Assembly: GCA_903951825.1 (NCBI GenBank)
Contig: CAJBDJ010000052.1
Span: 1-64,000, forward strand
DNA from: an uncultured Pseudomonadota bacterium
Lineage (GTDB): Bacteria > Pseudomonadota > Gammaproteobacteria > Burkholderiales > Rhodocyclaceae
Direction of reading: 5' to 3'
Length of the DNA stretch: 64,000 nucleotides
This document shows positions 1 through 7,935 of the stretch, piece by piece. The notes beneath the pieces were generated by a model. That model had not been told where the DNA came from and did not search any database. It saw only the letters and a list, made by a program, of their open reading frames with translations. Position numbers and translations under genes: made by a program. Numbering within the stretch: the stretch's first letter is position 1; every line of letters starts with the position of its first letter.

Positions 1-173
1 CGAGCAGACACACATCTTGGCCGCCTTGAACCTCACAAAACCACGACTACCGGAGCAGCTAACCTTGCTGTAGTGGCAATTTTTAAAACAACTTCTAATA
101 AATACAGATACTTGCGTCAGCAACTGTTGAACTCGGGTGGGCTATTTTTGGGCCAAAAATGGGCCAAAAACAA
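1..173. other. Left edge: no recognised gene, GGGCCAAAAA direct repeats
   Basis: No gene could be recognised here. On the plus strand frame 2 is open from base 2 to a stop at 71-73, and frame 1 is open from base 1 to a stop at 181-183. Either could be the last codons of a gene lying to the left, but neither tail resembles a family I know. Two tandem 11-base copies of GGGCCAAAAA(T/C) lie at 150-160 and 161-171, just beyond the terminator of the tRNA gene. Repeats beside a tRNA 3' end are common at the edge of integrated elements. That reading is inference, because no integrase is visible. Confidence 0.3.
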
Positions 174-204
174 AACGGGTTAGGTGATGATCACCTAACC
201 CGTT
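166..204 (-). terminator. Rho-independent terminator of tRNA-Arg
   Basis: A perfect 14-base-pair inverted repeat (174-187 with 191-204, three-base loop) is followed on the minus strand by TTGTTTTT. It lies 8 bases beyond the CCA end of the tRNA gene, so it very likely ends that transcript. The stem is unusually long and perfect for a tRNA terminator. Confidence 0.85.
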
Positions 205-211
205 GATATTT

Positions 212-288
212 TGGTGCGCCCGACTGAATTCGAATCAGTGACCCCTGCCTTCGGAGGGCAGTACTCTATCCAGCTGAGCTACGGGCGC
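212..288 (-). tRNA. tRNA-Arg (anticodon CCG)
   Basis: A full cloverleaf of 77 bases can be folded. The acceptor stem GCGCCCG (282-288) pairs with CGGGCGC (216-222), followed by an A discriminator and an encoded CCA (212-214). The anticodon stem CTGCC/GGCAG encloses the loop CTCCGAA, which gives anticodon CCG, reading CGG arginine codons. The T arm contains TTCGAAT. The gene has its own promoter-like sequence and terminator, so it appears to be a single-gene unit. Confidence 0.95.
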
Positions 289-301
289 AAAAGAAAGTCG
301 A

Positions 302-330
302 ATTCTACCTTTTGCACCTGTTGCCGTCCA
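302..330 (-). promoter_or_regulatory. Candidate sigma-70 promoter of tRNA-Arg
   Basis: On the minus strand TGGACG (325-330, 4/6 to consensus) is followed after 17 bases by TAGAAT (302-307, 5/6). This places the start of transcription a few bases before the mature tRNA 5' end at 288. It is a prediction from sequence only. Confidence 0.5.
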
Positions 331-405
331 TGCTCAAGCATGCAACCTGAAGGGTGCCTGACGAGTGAGCGATTGCGTCGATTTTTAATGCCGGATCGGA
401 TTTTG

Positions 406-906
406 TCAGTCGAAGAGCGTCCGCGCAGCTTCGTAACGCTGCGCGTAATAGCGATCGTCGAGGCGATCGATGCGCACCTTGCCGTTGCTTGATGGGGCGT
501 GTACAAAACGTGCGTCACCGATATAAATGCCGACATGCGAGAAGGAACGATGGCTGGTTTTGAAGAAAACCAGATCGCCCGGCCGCAACTCCTGGCGGTC
601 GACGGGGCGTGACTGGCGAGCAATATCGGCCGCGCTGCCGCTGATCTTGAGGCCGACGGTGTTCTGATAGATGTGGCTGACCATGCCGCTACAGTCAAGC
701 CCGGCTTCCGGATTTTTGCCGCCATAGCGGTAGCCGGTATCGACGAGTCCCAAGGCATAAAGAGCGACTTCCACCCCTTTTTCATTACTCGCACGCGATG
801 CTTGGGTTGGCGGTTTTTCGGGCACCAGCGGGCGCGACGACGGCCCGCCACAGGCCGCCATCAGGGTCACAGCTAGTAGCGTGACAAGAAAAACGTGCTG
901 GCGCAT
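406..906 (-). CDS. NlpC/P60-family lipoprotein (cell-wall endopeptidase)
   Basis: Predicted 166-residue cell-envelope hydrolase. A lipoprotein signal with lipobox MAAC places the lipidated cysteine at residue 19, so it is probably membrane anchored in the periplasm. The C-terminal two thirds form an NlpC/P60 fold with catalytic Cys72 (LDCSG), His124 (FSHVGIYIG) and a second His136 (FVHAPSS). The family cleaves peptide stems of peptidoglycan, usually the D-Glu to DAP bond; the exact substrate here is inferred. The ATG at 904-906 is chosen because an upstream in-frame TTG would add residues ahead of a good signal peptide. It follows metF by 21 bases and is probably co-transcribed with it, without an obvious functional link. 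Confidence 0.88.
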   Translation of the reverse strand: MRQHVFLVTLLAVTLMAACGGPSSRPLVPEKPPTQASRASNEKGVEVALYALGLVDTGYRYGGKNPEAGLDCSGMVSHIYQNTVGLKISGSAADIARQSRPVDRQELRPGDLVFFKTSHRSFSHVGIYIGDARFVHAPSSNGKVRIDRLDDRYYAQRYEAARTLFD

Positions 907-927
907 GAGCTTGCCCAAGCAGGCTTT

Positions 928-1752
928 TCAGCCAAGCCGACGACAGATTTCAGTCGTCAACGGCGACTGGTTCATCGAGTAAAAATGCAACCCCGGGGCG
1001 CCGCCGGCGATCAGTTTTTCGCACAGTGCGGTGATAACATCCAGCCCAAAGGCGCGAATTGCCTCGCTATCGTCGCCATAACTCTCGAATTTCTTGCGCA
1101 TCCAGCGCGGGATGTCGGCACCGCAAGCATCCGAAAAACGCGCAAGTTTGGTGAAGCCGGCAATCGGCATGATGCCGGGAATGATCGGCACGTGGACGCC
1201 CAGGGCGTGCGCCGCATCGACAAAATGAAAATAGGCATCGGCATTGAAAAAGTATTGCGTGATCGCCGAATTAGCGCCCGCCTTGACCTTGCGCGCAAAG
1301 GCTTGCAAGTCGTCGTGTGGGCTCCTGGCCTGCGGGTGCCATTCCGGGTAGGCGGCAACCTCGATGCTGAACCAGTCGCCGGTCTCGGCGCGGATGAATT
1401 CGACCAGCTCGTTGGCGTAGCGGAATTCGCCGGTTTCAGCCATGCCGGACGGCAGGTCACCGCGCAGGGCGACGATGCGCCGGATGCCGGCAGCCTGGTA
1501 GTCGCCGAGAATTTCACTGATGTTGTTGCGGGTCGAACCGATGCACGACAAGTGCGGCGCGGCAGCGAAGCCTTCAGCAGCGATTTCCTTGACCACATTG
1601 AAGGTGCGCTCACGTGTCGAACCGCCAGCACCATAAGTCACCGAGAAAAAACTCGGATTCAGTTTTGCCAGCGCTTTGCGCGTTGAGCGCAATTTCTCGA
1701 TTCCTTCCGGCGTTTGCGGCGGGAAAAACTCGATGGAGATTTCTGTTTTCAT
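928..1752 (-). CDS. metF: 5,10-methylenetetrahydrofolate reductase
   Basis: This cytosolic flavoprotein reduces 5,10-methylene-THF to 5-methyl-THF, the methyl donor for methionine synthesis. It has 274 residues, the normal length for bacterial MetF, and covers the whole TIM barrel. It starts with the family N-terminus including SIEFFPPQTPEG, and further on has VTYGAGGST, a HLSCIG-type segment, RGDLP and a GIMPI motif. It lies 49 bases downstream of ahcY in the same direction. The operon therefore joins removal of S-adenosylhomocysteine to regeneration of the methyl group. A strong hairpin lies in the gap before its start codon and may set its level relative to ahcY. Confidence 0.97.
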   Translation of the reverse strand: MKTEISIEFFPPQTPEGIEKLRSTRKALAKLNPSFFSVTYGAGGSTRERTFNVVKEIAAEGFAAAPHLSCIGSTRNNISEILGDYQAAGIRRIVALRGDLPSGMAETGEFRYANELVEFIRAETGDWFSIEVAAYPEWHPQARSPHDDLQAFARKVKAGANSAITQYFFNADAYFHFVDAAHALGVHVPIIPGIMPIAGFTKLARFSDACGADIPRWMRKKFESYGDDSEAIRAFGLDVITALCEKLIAGGAPGLHFYSMNQSPLTTEICRRLG

Positions 1753-1758
1753 GGATCA

Positions 1759-1794
1759 CCCAAAAGGGTTGCCCCGGCTGCCATGCCGGGGCAA
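1759..1794 (-). promoter_or_regulatory. Tandem hairpins between ahcY and metF
   Basis: A perfect 10-base-pair stem (TTGCCCCGGC 1769-1778 with GCCGGGGCAA 1785-1794, six-base loop) is directly followed on the minus strand by a second small stem CCC-AAAA-GGG (1759-1768). The second stem abuts the ribosome-binding region of metF. There is no T-run after the first stem, so it is not a classical terminator. It may protect the ahcY message, cause partial termination, or limit metF translation. The structure is seen; the function is inferred. Confidence 0.55.
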
Positions 1795-1801
1795 AGACAT
1801 C

Positions 1802-3214
1802 TTAGTAGCGGTAATGCTCAGCCTTGTAGGGGCCTTCTTTCGGCACGCTAATGTAGGCGGCCTGCGCATCGGTCAGTTCGGACAACTCGGCGTTGAGCGT
1901 CTTCAATTGCAGGCGGGCGACCTTTTCATCAAGGTGTTTGGGCAAGGTATAGACGCCGACCGGATACTTGTTCGAGCCCTTGACCGACTCCGTCCACAGT
2001 TCGATCTGGGCGATCGTCTGATTGGCAAAGCTTGAACTCATGACATACGACGGATGCCCCGTCCCGCAGCCGAGGTTCACCAAGCGACCCTTGGCCAACA
2101 AGATGATGCGTTTGCCATCGGGGAAAATGACGTGATCGACCTGCGGCTTGATTTCTTCCCACTGATATTTTTCGATGGAAGCGACGTCGATTTCGTTGTC
2201 GAAGTGGCCGATGTTGCAGACGATGGCGTTGTTCTTCATCACCGCCATGTGGTCGTGCGTTATGACGTGGAAGTTGCCGGTGGTGGTGACGAAAATATCG
2301 GCCTTGTCGGCGGCATATTCCATGGTCACAACACGGTAACCCTCCATCGCCGCCTGCAGGGCGCAGATCGGATCGATTTCGGTGACCCAGACCTGAGCCG
2401 ACAGAGCGCGCATGGCCTGCGCCGAGCCCTTGCCGACGTCGCCGTAGCCGGCGATGACGGCCACCTTGCCGGCGATCATCACGTCGGTGGCGCGTTTGAT
2501 GCCGTCGACCAGCGACTCGCGACAGCCATACAGATTGTCAAACTTCGACTTGGTCACCGAGTCATTGACGTTGATTCCTGGAAACCTGAGTTCGCCGCGC
2601 AAATGCATCTGGTAGAGGCGGTGAACGCCGGTCGTGGTTTCTTCGGTGACCCCCTTGACCTGGGCCAGGCGCACGGAATACCAGGTCGGATCGACGGCCA
2701 GTTTGGCTTTGATTGCGGCAAAAAGGATGCTTTCTTCCTCCGAGCCCGGCTTGTCGAGAACGGCAATATCCTGTTCGGCGCGAGCGCCAAGGTGCAGCAA
2801 CAACGTGGCATCACCGCCATCATCGAGAATCATGTTCGAGTAGCCGCCATCAGCCCATTCGAAAATGCGGTGGGTGAAATCCCAGTAGTCGACGAGGCTT
2901 TCGCCCTTGACCGCAAAGACCGGGATATGTTGTGCGGCGATTGCCGCAGCAGCATGGTCCTGGGTCGAGAAGATGTTGCACGACGCCCAGCGGACGTCGG
3001 CGCCGAGGGCGGTCAGCGTCTCAATCAGAACGGCAGTCTGGATCGTCATGTGCAGCGAGCCGGTGATGCGCGCGCCCTTGAGCGGCTGTGTCTTGGAAAA
3101 TTCTTCACGAATCGCCATCAGACCCGGCATTTCGGTCTCGGCAATGAGGATTTCCTTACGCCCCCAGTCGGCGAGGGCAAGGTCGGCAATAACGTAGTCT
3201 TTGAATTCAGCCAC
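1802..3214 (-). CDS. ahcY: Adenosylhomocysteinase (S-adenosylhomocysteine hydrolase)
   Basis: This NAD-dependent cytosolic enzyme splits S-adenosylhomocysteine into adenosine and homocysteine, relieving product inhibition of methyltransferases. It has 470 residues, the longer form common in proteobacteria. Visible motifs include [16 protein letters not shown], the nucleotide-binding [23 protein letters not shown], and the C-terminal PYKAEHYRY ending. The start is GTG at 3212-3214, with TAGGAG seven bases upstream. A SAH riboswitch lies in the 5' leader and a sigma-70 promoter in front of that, so expression should rise when SAH accumulates. It leads an operon with metF and probably the NlpC/P60 gene. 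Confidence 0.98.
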   Translation of the reverse strand: MAEFKDYVIADLALADWGRKEILIAETEMPGLMAIREEFSKTQPLKGARITGSLHMTIQTAVLIETLTALGADVRWASCNIFSTQDHAAAAIAAQHIPVFAVKGESLVDYWDFTHRIFEWADGGYSNMILDDGGDATLLLHLGARAEQDIAVLDKPGSEEESILFAAIKAKLAVDPTWYSVRLAQVKGVTEETTTGVHRLYQMHLRGELRFPGINVNDSVTKSKFDNLYGCRESLVDGIKRATDVMIAGKVAVIAGYGDVGKGSAQAMRALSAQVWVTEIDPICALQAAMEGYRVVTMEYAADKADIFVTTTGNFHVITHDHMAVMKNNAIVCNIGHFDNEIDVASIEKYQWEEIKPQVDHVIFPDGKRIILLAKGRLVNLGCGTGHPSYVMSSSFANQTIAQIELWTESVKGSNKYPVGVYTLPKHLDEKVARLQLKTLNAELSELTDAQAAYISVPKEGPYKAEHYRY

Positions 3215-3236
3215 AGTAAGCTCCTAATAAACTGTG
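3212..3236 (-). promoter_or_regulatory. Hairpin enclosing the ahcY ribosome-binding site and start codon
   Basis: CACAGT (3231-3236, minus strand) pairs perfectly with ACTGTG (3212-3217). The loop holds the ribosome-binding sequence TAGGAG, and the GTG start codon forms part of the 3' arm. The nearby CCTCCTCC tract (3242-3249 region) could also pair with AGGAG. Together they look like the translational expression platform of the riboswitch upstream. The pairing is seen; its role is inference. Confidence 0.5.
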
Positions 3237-3288
3237 ACGGGGAGGAGGCGGCTTCTCACCGAACCCCCTGCGCCCGGCAAGGTTGAAC

Positions 3289-3344
3289 AGTGAGCGCGGT
3301 TGCAAACCGAGCCTGGGGATGATCTCCTGCAGCGCTCCTCGGTA
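3289..3344 (-). ncRNA. S-adenosylhomocysteine (SAH) riboswitch
   Basis: Read on the minus strand, the ahcY leader contains the conserved blocks of the SAH riboswitch aptamer: CCGAGGAGCGCTGCA, then CCAGGCTCGG, then GCAACCGCGCTCA. The outer helix forms from GAGCGC with GCGCTC, and the CCGAG and CTCGG blocks pair internally. This class binds SAH and acts as an ON switch for SAH hydrolase genes, which fits the gene it precedes. It begins only a few bases after the predicted transcription start and ends about 75 bases before the ahcY start codon. Confidence 0.92.
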
Positions 3345-3352
3345 GGAGGCGG

Positions 3353-3381
3353 ATTATAAAGCCGTTTTCAGGATTTGTCGC
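3353..3381 (-). promoter_or_regulatory. Sigma-70 promoter of the ahcY-metF operon
   Basis: A perfect -10 element TATAAT (3353-3358, minus strand) lies 17 bases after GCGACA (3376-3381, 4/6 match to -35). The predicted start is near 3346, immediately upstream of the riboswitch aptamer, so the aptamer sits at the very 5' end of the RNA. Confidence 0.75.
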
Positions 3382-3446
3382 CAAACGGGTAGGAACAAAA
3401 GCCTCTCTGGCGGTTTCTCGCGTCGCCGCGCTTTCCGGTAAAAAGC

Positions 3447-3474
3447 CAACAAAAAAGGGAGCCGCAGCTCCCTT
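3447..3474 (-). terminator. Rho-independent terminator of metK
   Basis: AAGGGAGC (3455-3462) and GCTCCCTT (3467-3474) form an eight-base-pair stem with a four-base loop, followed on the minus strand by TTTTTTGTT. It lies 20 bases after the metK stop codon and separates metK from the ahcY promoter. Confidence 0.9.
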
Positions 3475-3494
3475 GCCCGGATGGCTCTTTTGGC

Positions 3495-4658
3495 TCAGAG
3501 ACCGGCGTCGGACTTCAACACCATGGCTCGGTCGGTGGCTTCCCAGCTGAATTCCGGTTCGTCGCGACCAAAGTGACCATAGGCGGCGGTCTTCTGGTAA
3601 ATCGGGCGCAGCAGGTCGAGCATGTTGACGATGCCTTTCGGACGCAGGTCAAAGTGCTTGTTGATCAGCGTGATCAATGTTTCATTGCTGACTTTGCCGG
3701 TGCCAAAGGTATCGACCATGATCGAGGTCGGCTGAGCGACGCCGATGGCGTAGGAGACTTGCACCAGACAGCGTGACGCCAGTCCGGCGGCGACGATGTT
3801 TTTGGCAACATAACGACCGGCATACGCCGCCGAGCGATCAACCTTGGAGGGATCCTTGCCGGAAAAAGCCCCGCCGCCGTGCGGCGCGGCGCCGCCATAC
3901 GTGTCGACGATGATCTTGCGCCCGGTCAGGCCGCAATCGCCTTGCGGACCGCCAACCACGAAACGCCCGGTCGGGTTGACCAGGAAATTGATATTGCCTT
4001 TGATCAATGCTTTCGGGAGCACCGGCTTGATGATTTCCTCAATCGTCTGCTCGCGCAGTGTCTCCAGACTGATGTCCGGTGCGTGTTGGGTGGACAGCAC
4101 CACGGTGTCGATCGAATCCGGCCGGCCATCGACGTAGCGAATGGTGACTTGCGACTTGGCATCCGGACGTGCCCACGGCAAACGGCCATCCTTGCGCAGC
4201 ATGGCCTGACGCTCGACGAGGCGGTGCGACAGATAAATCGGCAAAGGCATCAACGACGCGGTTTCGTCACAGGCGTAGCCGAACATCAGCCCCTGGTCGC
4301 CGGCTCCTTGATCGAGGCCGTCGTCATAGGCTTTATTGACGCCCTGGGCAATATCCGGACTTTGCTTATCATAAGCGACGAGGACGGCGCAACCCTTGTA
4401 GTCGATACCAAAATCGCTGTTGTCGTAGCCGATGCGCTTAAGCGTATCGCGGGCAACCTGAATGTAATCGACATTGGCGCTGGTAGTGATTTCACCGGCC
4501 AAGACGACCAGGCCGGTGTTGCACAGAGTTTCGGCAGCAACGCGGGAATGCTTGTCCTGAGCCAGAATGGCGTCGAGAATGGCATCGGAAATCTGGTCGG
4601 CGACCTTGTCGGGATGGCCTTCGGAAACCGATTCCGAGGTGAAGAAATACTCGCTCAT
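3495..4658 (-). CDS. metK: S-adenosylmethionine synthetase
   Basis: This enzyme makes S-adenosylmethionine from methionine and ATP. It is a cytosolic tetramer in the family. It has 387 residues, normal length, with the N-terminal [20 protein letters not shown], the ATP-binding [12 protein letters not shown], and the glycine-rich [18 protein letters not shown] loop all intact. The start ATG at 4656-4658 is preceded by GGAGA. It forms its own transcription unit, with a terminator downstream, next to the riboswitch-controlled ahcY-metF operon; together these cover most of the SAM cycle. The leader contains a hairpin but no known SAM riboswitch that I can recognise. Confidence 0.98.
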   Translation of the reverse strand: MSEYFFTSESVSEGHPDKVADQISDAILDAILAQDKHSRVAAETLCNTGLVVLAGEITTSANVDYIQVARDTLKRIGYDNSDFGIDYKGCAVLVAYDKQSPDIAQGVNKAYDDGLDQGAGDQGLMFGYACDETASLMPLPIYLSHRLVERQAMLRKDGRLPWARPDAKSQVTIRYVDGRPDSIDTVVLSTQHAPDISLETLREQTIEEIIKPVLPKALIKGNINFLVNPTGRFVVGGPQGDCGLTGRKIIVDTYGGAAPHGGGAFSGKDPSKVDRSAAYAGRYVAKNIVAAGLASRCLVQVSYAIGVAQPTSIMVDTFGTGKVSNETLITLINKHFDLRPKGIVNMLDLLRPIYQKTAAYGHFGRDEPEFSWEATDRAMVLKSDAGL

Positions 4659-4680
4659 TTGAATCTCCTGCAGTCCTGTT

Positions 4681-4703
4681 GTCCGGCGTTACCGGCTTCG
4701 GAC
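4681..4703 (-). promoter_or_regulatory. Inverted repeat in the metK leader
   Basis: GTCCG (minus strand 4699-4703) can pair with CGGAC (4681-4685), around an inner GCCGG..CCGG that offers alternative pairings. It lies about 22 bases before the metK start codon. It matches no SAM riboswitch class I can identify. It may be a simple leader stem. Confidence 0.3.
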
Positions 4704-4749
4704 CACGAGCGGGTGACGCTTTAGCAGAATTTATTAATCGCCCCGCAAG

Positions 4750-4778
4750 TTGTCTCTTTAACTCGGCGATCCCATAAT
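4750..4778 (+). promoter_or_regulatory. Sigma-70 promoter of the acyltransferase/dapF/xerC operon
   Basis: TTGTCT (4750-4755, 4/6) and CATAAT (4773-4778, 5/6) are separated by 17 bases. The predicted start near 4785 lies about 33 bases before the first gene of the plus-strand operon, and back to back with the metK leader. Confidence 0.6.
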
Positions 4779-4817
4779 GATAATCTTTTTACGGTCGGCT
4801 TCAACCCCCTGCTAGCT

Positions 4818-5675
4818 ATGGTTTTTCTGATTCGTTTTATCGCTGGCTTGCCATTGCGTGTTACTCATGGCCTCGGTGCGTTTGCCGGCTGGCTGACCTA
4901 TCTCGTCTCACCCACTTACCGACGACATCTGCGCGACAACATGCGGCAAGCCGGCATCGCTGCCGAATTGCGGCCGGCAGCGATTGCCGAGGCCGGCAAA
5001 CAGGCTTTGGAGCTGCCCTCGATTCTGCTGCGCCCGCTGGCGGATGTTGTCCCGCGGGTGCGCCAGGTCAGTGGCTGGGAAGTGGTCGAGGAGGCCTGGC
5101 GAGCCGGCCAGGGGATTGTTTTTCTGACTCCGCATCTCGGCTGCTTTGAAATCACCGCACAGTATTACGCTTCCCGGGCGCCGATTACCGTGCTTTATCG
5201 CCCCCCCCGCCAGAAATTCCTGCAACAAATGATCGAGACCGGCCGCCAGCGTGACAGTCTCCATCTGGCAACCGCCACCGTGTCCGGCGTGCGCTCCCTG
5301 CTCAAGGCGCTAAAACGTGGCGAAGCGGTTGGTTTGCTGCCGGATCAGGCGCCGAAAGTGGGTGAGGGTGTCTGGGTCGATTTCTTCGGCAAGCCGGCCT
5401 ATACCATGACGCTGGCGGCGCGTCTGAGCGAAACCGGGGCAGCGACGATTTTCGTCTGGGCCGAGCGCTTGCCGCAGGGGCGTGGCTATCACCTGCACAT
5501 GCGGGCGCCGCTGAAAGAATTGGCAGGGGCGACGGTTGATCGCGCAAAACAGATCAATTTTGAAATCGAGTCGCTGATCGGCGAATGTCCGGCGCAGTAT
5601 CTGTGGGCTTACAACCGTTACAAGCAACCGAGCGGCGCGGCAGCTCCCCCCGCATCAAGTAGGGAAGCGGAGTGA
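4818..5675 (+). CDS. Lipid A biosynthesis acyltransferase (LpxL/HtrB family), first copy
   Basis: Predicted membrane-bound late acyltransferase that adds a secondary acyl chain to the lipid A precursor, using acyl-ACP. It has 285 residues, somewhat short for the family. An N-terminal hydrophobic segment (about residues 1-30) anchors it to the inner membrane. The catalytic HX4E motif is His106-Glu111 (PHLGCFE), followed by a YRPP block and the LLPDQAP motif. The family range includes LpxL, LpxM and LpxP, and the sequence alone does not fix which chain is added. Its stop codon overlaps the GTG start of the second acyltransferase, so the pair is translationally coupled. Confidence 0.9.
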   Translation: MVFLIRFIAGLPLRVTHGLGAFAGWLTYLVSPTYRRHLRDNMRQAGIAAELRPAAIAEAGKQALELPSILLRPLADVVPRVRQVSGWEVVEEAWRAGQGIVFLTPHLGCFEITAQYYASRAPITVLYRPPRQKFLQQMIETGRQRDSLHLATATVSGVRSLLKALKRGEAVGLLPDQAPKVGEGVWVDFFGKPAYTMTLAARLSETGAATIFVWAERLPQGRGYHLHMRAPLKELAGATVDRAKQINFEIESLIGECPAQYLWAYNRYKQPSGAAAPPASSREAE

Positions 5676-6547
5676 GAACGGCGTTCAGCTATTTTCTGGT
5701 CGGCATCCTTTGGCTACTGCATTGGCTGCCCTTGCCGGCTTTGCGCGGCTTGGGCAGCCTGCTCGGGCGAATGCTCTATGTCTTCGGACATGAACGTCGC
5801 CGGGTCGCCTTGATCAATTTGCGTTTGTGCTTTCCGGAACAATCCGAGCCACAACGCGAGGCGCTGGCTAAACGGCACTTCATCGCCTTCGCCCAGGCAG
5901 TGCTCGATCGCACACTCGGTTGGTGGGCTTCGCAGGAGCGCCTGGAGCGCCTGATCCGGATCACCGGAAGCGAGCATTTGCTTGCCGCCGATGGCAAACC
6001 GCTGATTTTGCTCTCGCCGCATTTCGTTGGACTTGATGCCGGGGCATCAAGAATATCGATGCTCGTTGCCGGCTGTACGGTGTTTTCGCATCAGAAGAAT
6101 CCGCTGTTCAATCGCTTGCTGTTCAATGGGCGGCAACGGTTCAACCGGGCATTGCTGCTCTCTCGCCAGGACGGAATGCGAAAAATCATCAAGGCGATGA
6201 AAGAGGGATACCCGTTTTATTACTTGCCCGACCTTGATTTCGGCCCCAAAGATTCCATCTTCGTGCCGTTTTTTGGCGTGCCGGCGGCAACCATCCCCGG
6301 CGTTTCGCGGCTTGCCCGATTGACGGGGGCAAAAGTTGTGGCCTGCATTACACGCCAAGTTGCCGATGGGTATGAGGTCGAAGTAACACCGCCATGGGAT
6401 AATTTCCCCGGTGAGAGCGTCGAGGCCGATACAGAAACGGTCAACCGTTACATTGAAAGCCAGGTACTGCGTATGCCGGAGCAGTATTTTTGGTTGCACA
6501 AGCGTTTCAAAACCCGGCCACCCGGAGAAAAAAGGTTTTACAAATGA
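5672..6547 (+). CDS. Lipid A biosynthesis acyltransferase (LpxL/HtrB family), second copy
   Basis: A second, clearly divergent member of the same family, 291 residues, starting with GTG in a four-base overlap with the gene before it. It has an N-terminal membrane segment (about residues 5-30), the catalytic HX4D motif His117-Asp122 (SPHFVGLD), and a YLPDLDFG motif where the first copy has LLPDQAP. Two tandem copies next to metK and upstream of dapF are typical of betaproteobacteria. The two enzymes probably add the two different secondary acyl chains of lipid A; which does which is not decided by the sequence. The ATGA at its end couples it to the GNAT gene. Confidence 0.9.
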   Translation: MRTAFSYFLVGILWLLHWLPLPALRGLGSLLGRMLYVFGHERRRVALINLRLCFPEQSEPQREALAKRHFIAFAQAVLDRTLGWWASQERLERLIRITGSEHLLAADGKPLILLSPHFVGLDAGASRISMLVAGCTVFSHQKNPLFNRLLFNGRQRFNRALLLSRQDGMRKIIKAMKEGYPFYYLPDLDFGPKDSIFVPFFGVPAATIPGVSRLARLTGAKVVACITRQVADGYEVEVTPPWDNFPGESVEADTETVNRYIESQVLRMPEQYFWLHKRFKTRPPGEKRFYK

Positions 6548-7047
6548 GCAGCCTGAGCATTGAAATTCGTCCCGTAACCCCCCCCGATGTGCCGGCAATT
6601 TCTGCGCTGGCTCGTGAAATCTGGCAGGCGACCTACCCCGGAATCATCACCCAGGAGCAGATTGATTTCATGCTCGAACAGCGTTACGGCCACGAGCGTT
6701 TGTACGATGATCTGGAGGATGCCGACAAGTGGCTCGACCAGGCGTTTTACAACGGACGCCGCGTCGGCTTCGCTTTCAGCGAAATTTACAAAGGGGAATT
6801 CAAGCTCGACAAGTTGTACATCCATCCCGATGTACAACGTCAGGGAGTGGGCGGCCAGTTGATCGAGCATGTTGCACGGCGAGCAAAAAAAATGGCCTAT
6901 CCGTGCCTGATCCTGGCGGTGAACAAGCGCAACGACAAAGCCATTGGTTCGTACAAAAAATACGGGTTTACGGTGCGCGAAACGATCGTCGATGACATTG
7001 GCCGCGGCTTTGTCATGGACGACTTCGTAATGGAGAAGGTGCTTTGA
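6544..7047 (+). CDS. GNAT-family N-acetyltransferase
   Basis: A 167-residue cytosolic acyl-CoA-dependent transferase. The acetyl-CoA-binding motif A is visible (LYIHPDVQRQGVGGQLIEH), followed by the NKRNDKAIGSYKKYGF signature typical of amino-group acetyltransferases of the RimI/YitH kind. The substrate is unknown. The ATG at 6544 is chosen because it overlaps the upstream stop codon (ATGA) and has GGAGAAAAAAGG just before it; a longer in-frame version would run well into the preceding gene. It belongs to the acyltransferase operon, but no link to lipid A is evident. Confidence 0.85.
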   Translation: MSSLSIEIRPVTPPDVPAISALAREIWQATYPGIITQEQIDFMLEQRYGHERLYDDLEDADKWLDQAFYNGRRVGFAFSEIYKGEFKLDKLYIHPDVQRQGVGGQLIEHVARRAKKMAYPCLILAVNKRNDKAIGSYKKYGFTVRETIVDDIGRGFVMDDFVMEKVL

Positions 7048-7104
7048 TATTTTGAGACAAGCGATTGTTTTGAGCGTTTTTCTAAATAAATCAAGAGGCG
7101 GTTT

Positions 7105-7935
7105 GTGAAACTCAAATTCTCGAAGATGCACGGCCTGGGTAATGATTTTGTCGTCATCGATGGCATCCGCCAGTCGCTTGATTTATCGCCGACACAGCTC
7201 CGCTTTCTCGCCGACCGGAATTTCGGCGTTGGGTGCGACCAGATTTTGCTGGTGGAAAAGCCAACGGTGGAAGCTGTCGATTTCCGTTACCGGATTTTCA
7301 ATGCCGACGGCAGCGAGGTCGAGCAGTGCGGTAATGGCGCTCGCTGTTTCGTTCGCTTCGTTCATGAAAACAGCCTCACCGAGAAATCGGAAATTCGCGT
7401 CGAGACCTTGCGCGGCATCATTACGCTGCGCCTTGAAGCCAACGGGAATGTCGTCGTCGACATGGGAATTCCCCGCTTTGCACCGGCCGAGATTCCTTTT
7501 CTTAACGACGAGGAGCGGCTGATTTATCCGCTTGAGGTGGCAAATCAAAGCCTCGCCGTCAGCATCGTTTCGATGGGCAACCCACATGCCGTGCAGGTTG
7601 TCGATGCGCTCGATCAGGCGCCGGTTGCCGAACAGGGGCCGCTGATCGAGCGGCATGAGCGATTCCCGCAGCGGGTCAATGCCGGCTTCATGCAGGTCGT
7701 CGACCGCCATACAATCAGGCTGCGCGTTTATGAACGCGGCTCGGGCGAAACCCTGGCGTGCGGCAGCGGCGCCTGCGCGGCGGCGGTCGCCGGTATTCGC
7801 CGGGGATTGCTCGACAGCCCCGTGCGCGTCACGATGCGCGGCGGCAGCCTGGAAATTGCCTGGGGCGGTGACGGTGAGGTAGTGATGATGAGCGGCCCGG
7901 CAGTAACTGTTTTTACTGGAGAAATTGAATTATGA
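7105..7935 (+). CDS. dapF: Diaminopimelate epimerase
   Basis: It interconverts LL- and meso-diaminopimelate for lysine and peptidoglycan synthesis, in the cytosol, without a cofactor. The 276-residue length is normal. Both catalytic cysteines are present: Cys75 in EQCGNGARC and Cys219 in [12 protein letters not shown]. The N-terminal [11 protein letters not shown] is typical. The start is GTG at 7105 with AGAGGCGG upstream. It is followed by DUF484 and xerC through ATGA/GTGA overlaps, the same order as dapF-yigA-xerC in gammaproteobacteria. meso-DAP is also the substrate of lysA and of the murein ligase mpl elsewhere in this window. Confidence 0.97.
   Translation: MKLKFSKMHGLGNDFVVIDGIRQSLDLSPTQLRFLADRNFGVGCDQILLVEKPTVEAVDFRYRIFNADGSEVEQCGNGARCFVRFVHENSLTEKSEIRVETLRGIITLRLEANGNVVVDMGIPRFAPAEIPFLNDEERLIYPLEVANQSLAVSIVSMGNPHAVQVVDALDQAPVAEQGPLIERHERFPQRVNAGFMQVVDRHTIRLRVYERGSGETLACGSGACAAAVAGIRRGLLDSPVRVTMRGGSLEIAWGGDGEVVMMSGPAVTVFTGEIEL

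Noticed and set aside
2054-3286. A 410-codon frame on the plus strand opposite ahcY
   Set aside because: It runs through the SAH riboswitch leader and is antisense to a confirmed enzyme gene; no protein features.
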